Of a stretch of DNA of 64,000 nucleotides, positions 56,401-62,400 are shown in pieces (position 1 is the first letter of the stretch; the number at the start of each line of letters is the position of its first letter). Made by a program: the position numbers and the translations under genes. Where the stretch lies: positions 34,817,103-34,881,102 of the forward strand of contig OY804575.1 of assembly GCA_963680875.1 (NCBI GenBank), given 5' to 3'. This stretch comes from Bathymodiolus brooksi (lineage: Eukaryota > Mollusca > Bivalvia > Mytilida > Modiolidae). The notes beneath the pieces are model-generated. The model was not told the origin of the DNA. It did not search any database and saw nothing but the letters and a program-made list of their open reading frames with translations.

Positions 56401-59400
56401 TGCCCAACCTTCTGTTTTCATGTCACTCCTCATCTATGTGAGGGTTTATATTGCCCAACCTTCTGTTTTCATGTCACTCCTCATCTATGTGAGGGTTTAT
56501 ATTGCCCAACCTTCTGTTTTCATGTCACTCCTCATCTATGTGAGGGTTTATATTGCCCAACCTTCTGTTTTCATGTCACTCCTCATCTATGTGAGGGTTT
56601 ATATTGCCCAATCTTCTGTTTTCATGTCACTCCTCATCTATGTGAGGGTTTATATTGCCCAATCTTCTGTTTTCATGTCACTCCTCATCTATGTGAGGGT
56701 TTATATTGCCCAATCTTCTGTTTTCATGTCACTCCTCATCTATGTGAGGGTTTATATTGCCCAATCTTCTGTTTTCATGTCACTCCTCATCTATGTGAGG
56801 GTTTATATTGCCCAATCTTCTGTTTTCATGTCACTCCTCATCTATGTGAGGGTTTATATTGCCCAATCTTCTGTTTTCATGTCACTCCTCGTCTATGTGA
56901 GGGTTTATATTGCCCAACCTTCTGTTTTCATGTCACTCCTCATCTATGTGAGGGTTTATATTGCCCAACCTTCTGTTTTCATGTTACTCCTCATCTATGT
57001 GAGGGTTTATATTGCCCAACCTTCTGTTTTCATGTCACTCCTCATCTATGTGAGGGTTTATATTGCCCAACCTTCTGTTTTCATGTCACTCCTCATCTAT
57101 GTGAGGGTTTATATTGCCCAACCTTCTGTTTTCATGTCACTCCTCGTCTATGTGAGGGTTTATATTGCCCAATCTTCTGTTTTCATGTCACTCCTCATCT
57201 ATGTGAGGGTTTATATTGCCCAATCTTCTGTTTTCATGTCACTCCTCATCTATGTGAGGGTTTATATTGCCCAACCTTCTGTTTTCATGTCACTCCTCAT
57301 CTATGTGAGGGTTTATATTGCCCAATCTTCTGTTTTCATATGTCACTCCTCGTCTATGTGAGGGTTTATATTGCCCAACCTTCTGTTTTCATGTCACTCC
57401 TCATCTATGTGAGGGTTTATATTGCCCAACCTTCTGTTTTCATGTCACTCCTCATCTATGTGAGGGTTTATATTGCCCAATCTTCTGTTTTCATGTCACT
57501 CCTCGTCTATGTGAGGGTTTATATTGCCCAATCTTCTGTTTTCATGTCACTCCTCATCTATGCGAGGGTTTATATTGCCCAATCTTCTGTTTTCATGTCA
57601 CTCCTCATCTATGTGAGGGTTTATATTGCCCAATCTTCTGTTTTCATGTCACTCCTCATCTATATGAGGGTTTATATTGCCCAATCTTCTGTTTTCATGT
57701 CACTCCTCATCTATGTGAGGGTTTATATTGCCCAACCTTCTGTTTTCATGTCACTCCTCATCTATGTGAGGGTTTATATTGCCCAACCTTCTGTTTTCAT
57801 GTCACTCCTCATCTATGTGAGGGTTTATATTGCCCAATCTTCTGTTTTCATGTCACTCCTCATCTATGTGAGGGTTTATATTGCCCAACCTTCTGTTTTC
57901 ATGTCACTCCTCATCTATGTGAGGGTTTATATTGCCCAACCTTCTGTTTTCATGTCACTCCTCATCTATGTGAGGGTTTATATTGCCCAACCTTCTGTTT
58001 TCATGTCACTCCTCGTCTATGTGAGGGTTTATATTGCCCAATCTTCTGTTTTCATGTCACTCCTCATCTATGTGAGGGTTTATATTGCCCAATCTTCTGT
58101 TTTCATGTCACTCCTCATCTATGTGAGGGTTTATATTGCCCAACCTTCTGTTTTCATGTCACTCCTCATCTATGTGAGGGTTTATATTGCCCAATCTTCT
58201 GTTTTCATATGTCACTCCTCGTCTATGTGAGGGTTTATATTGCCCAACCTTCTGTTTTCATGTCACTCCTCATCTATGTGAGGGTTTATATTGCCCAATC
58301 TTCTGTTTTCATGTCACTCCTCATCTATGTGAGGGTTTATATTGCCCAACCTTCTGTTTTCATGTCACTCCTCGTCTATGTGAGGGTTTATATTGCCCAA
58401 TCTTCTGTTTTCATGTCACTCCTCGTCTATGTGAGGGTTTATATTTCCCAATCTTCTGTTTTCATGTCACTCCTCATCTATGTGAGGGTTTATATTGCCC
58501 AATCTTCTGTTTTCATGTCACTCCTCATCTATGTGAGGGTTTATATTGCCCAATCTTCTGTTTTCATGTCACTCCTCATCTATGTGAGGGTTTATATTGC
58601 CCAATCTTCTGTTTTCATGTCACTCCTCATCTATGTGAGGGTTTATATTGCCCAATCTTCTGTTTTCATGTCACTCCTCATCTATGTGAGGGTTTATATT
58701 GCCCAATCTTCTGTTTTCATGTCACTCCTCATCTATGTGAGGGTTTATATTGCCCAATCTTCTGTTTTCATGTCACTCCTCATCTATGTGAGGGTTTATA
58801 TTGCCCAATCTTCTGTTTTCATGTCACTCCTCATCTATGTGAGGGTTTATATTGCCCAATCTTCTGTTTTCATGTCACTCCTCATCTATGTGAGGGTTTA
58901 TATTGCCCAATCTTCTGTTTTCATGTCACTCCTCATCTATGTGAGGGTTTATATTGCCCAATCTTCTGTTTTCATGTCACTCCTCATCTATGTGAGGGTT
59001 TATATTGCCCAACCTTCTGTTTTCATATGTCACTCCTCATCTATGTGAGGGTTTATATTGCCCAACCTTCTGTTTTCATGTCACTCCTCATCTATGTGAG
59101 GGTTTATATTGCCCAATCTTCTGTTTTCATGTCACTCCTCGTCTATGTGAGGGTTTATATTGCCCAACCTTCTGTTTTCATGTCACTCCTCGTCTATGTG
59201 AGGGTTTATATTGCCCAACCTTCTGTTTTCATGTCACTCCTCATCTATGTGAGGGTTTATATTGCCCAATCTTCTGTTTTCATGTCACTCCTCATCTATG
59301 TGAGGGTTTATATTGCCCAATCTTCTGTTTTCATATGTCACTCCTCGTCTATGCGAGGGTTTATATTGCCCAACCTTCTGTTTTCATGTCACTCCTCATC

Positions 59401-62400
59401 TATGTGAGGGTTTATATTGCCCAATCTTCTGTTTTCATGTCACTCCTCATCTATGTGAGGGTTTATATTGCCCAACCTTCTGTTTTCATGTCACTCCTCG
59501 TCTATGTGAGGGTTTATATTGCTCAATCTTCTGTTTTCATGTCACTCCTCATCTATGTGAGGGTTTATATTGCCCAACCTTCTGTTTTCATGTCACTCCT
59601 CGTCTATGTGAGGGTTTATATTGCCCAATCTTCTGTTTTCATGTCACTCCTCGTCTATGTGAGGGTTTATATTGCCCAACCTTCTGTTTTCATGTCACTC
59701 CTCGTCTATGTGAGGGTTTATATTGCCCAACCTTCTGTTTTCATGTCACTCCTCATCTATGTGAGGGTTTATATTGCCCAATCTTCTGTTTTCATATGTC
59801 ACTCCTCGTCTATGTGAGGGTTTATATTGCCCAATCTTCTGTTTTCATGTCACTCCTCATCTATGTGAGGGTTTATATTGCCCAATCTTCTGTTTTCATA
59901 TGTCACTCCTCGTCTATGTGAGGGTTTATATTGCCCAATCTTCTGTTTTCATGTCACTCCTCATCTATGTGAGGGTTTATATTGCCCAATCTTCTGTTTT
60001 CATATGTCACTCCTCGTCTATGTGAGGGTTTATATTGCCCAATCTTCTGTTTTCATGTCACTCCTCATCTATGTGAGGGTTTATATTGCCCAACCTTCTG
60101 TTTTCATATGTCACTCCTCATCTATGTGAGGATTTATATTGCCCAACCTTCTGTTTTCATGTCACTCCTCATCTATGTGAGGGTTTATATTGCCCAACCT
60201 TCTGTTTTCATGTCACTCCTCGTCTATGTGAGGGTTTATATTGCCCAATCTTCTGTTTTCATGTCACTCCTCGTCTAGGTGAGGGTTTATATTGCCCAAC
60301 CTTCTGTTTTCATGTCACTCCTCATCTATGTGAGGGTTTATATTGTCCAATCTTCTGTTTTCAGGTCACTCCTCATCTATGTGAGGGTTTATATTGCCCA
60401 ACCTTCTGTTTTCATGTCACTCCTCATCTATGTGAGGGTTTATATTGCCCAACCTTCTGTTTTCATGTCACTCCTCATCTATGTGAGGGTTTATATTGCC
60501 CAACCTTCTGTTTTCATGTCACTCCTCATCTATGTGAGGGTTTATATTGCCCAACCTTCTGTTTTCATGTCACTCCTCGTCTATGTGAGGGTTTATATTG
60601 CCCAATCTTCTGTTTTCATGTCACTCCTCATCTATGTGAGGGTTTATATTGCCCAATCTTCTGTTTTCATGTCACTCCTCGTCTATGTGAGGGTTTATAT
60701 TGCCCAATCTTCTGTTTTCATGTCACTCCTCATCTATGTGAGGGTTTATATTGCCCAATCTTCTGTTTTCATGTCACTCCTCGTCTATGTGAGGGTTTAT
60801 ATTGCCCAATCTTCTGTTTTCATGTCACTCCTCATCTATGTGAGGGTTTATATTGCCCAATCTTCTGTTTTCATGTCACTCCTCGTCTATGTGAGGGTTT
60901 ATATTGCCCAATCTTCTGTTTTCATGTCACTCCTCATCTATGTGAGGGTTTATATTGCCCAACCTTCTGTTTTCATGTCACTCCTCATCTATGTGAGGGT
61001 TTATATTGCCCAATCTTCTGTTTTCATGTCACTCCTCGTCTATGTGAGGGTTTATATTGCCCAATCTTCTGTTTTCATGTCACTCCTCATCTATGTGAGG
61101 GTTTATATTGCCCAACCTTCTGTTTTCATGTCACTCCTCATCTATGTGAGGGTTTATATTGCCCAATCTTCTGTTTTCATGTCACTCCTCATCTATGTGA
61201 GGGTTTATATTGCCCAACCTTCTGTTTTCATGTCACTCCTCATCTATGTGAGGGTTTATATTGCCCAATCTTCTGTTTTCATGTCACTCCTCATCTATGT
61301 GAGGGTTTATATTGCCCAATCTTCTGTTTTCATATGTCACTCCTCGTCTATGTGAGGGTTTATATTGCCCAACCTTCTGTTTTCATGTCACTCCTCATCT
61401 ATGTGAGGGTTTATATTGCCCAACCTTCTGTCTTCATGTCACTCCTCATCTATGTGAGGGTTTATATTGCCCAATCTTCTGTTTTCATGTCACTCCTCGT
61501 CTATGTGAGGGTTTATATTGCCCAACCTTCTGTTTTCATGTCACTCCTCATCTATGTGAGGGTTTATATTGCCCAACCTTCTGTTTTCATGTCACTCCTC
61601 GTCTATGTGAGGGTTTATATTGCCCAATCTTCTGTTTTCATGTCACTCCTCATCTATGTGAGGGTTTATATTGCCCAATCTTCTGTTTTCATGTCACTCC
61701 TCGTCTATGTGAGGGTTTATATTGCCCAATCTTCTGTTTTCATGTCACTCCTCATCTATGTGAGGGTTTATATTGCCCAATCTTCTGTTTTCATGTCACT
61801 CCTCGTCTATGTGAGGGTTTATATTGCCCAATCTTCTGTTTTCATGTCACTCCTCATCTATGTGAGGGTTTATATTGCCCAATCTTCTGTTTTCATGTCA
61901 CTCCTCGTCTATGTGAGGGTTTATATTGCCCAATCTTCTGTTTTCATGTCACTCCTCATCTATGTGAGGGTTTATATTGCCCAACCTTCTGTTTTCATGT
62001 CACTCCTCATCTATGTGAGGGTTTATATTGCCCAATCTTCTGTTTTCATGTCACTCCTCGTCTATGTGAGGGTTTATATTGCCCAATCTTCTGTTTTCAT
62101 GTCACTCCTCATCTATGTGAGGGTTTATATTGCCCAACCTTCTGTTTTCATGTCACTCCTCATCTATGTGAGGGTTTATATTGCCCAATCTTCTGTTTTC
62201 ATGTCACTCCTCATCTATGTGAGGGTTTATATTGCCCAACCTTCTGTTTTCATGTCACTCCTCATCTATGTGAGGGTTTATATTGCCCAATCTTCTGTTT
62301 TCATGTCACTCCTCATCTATGTGAGGGTTTATATTGCCCAATCTTCTGTTTTCATATGTCACTCCTCGTCTATGTGAGGGTTTATATTGCCCAACCTTCT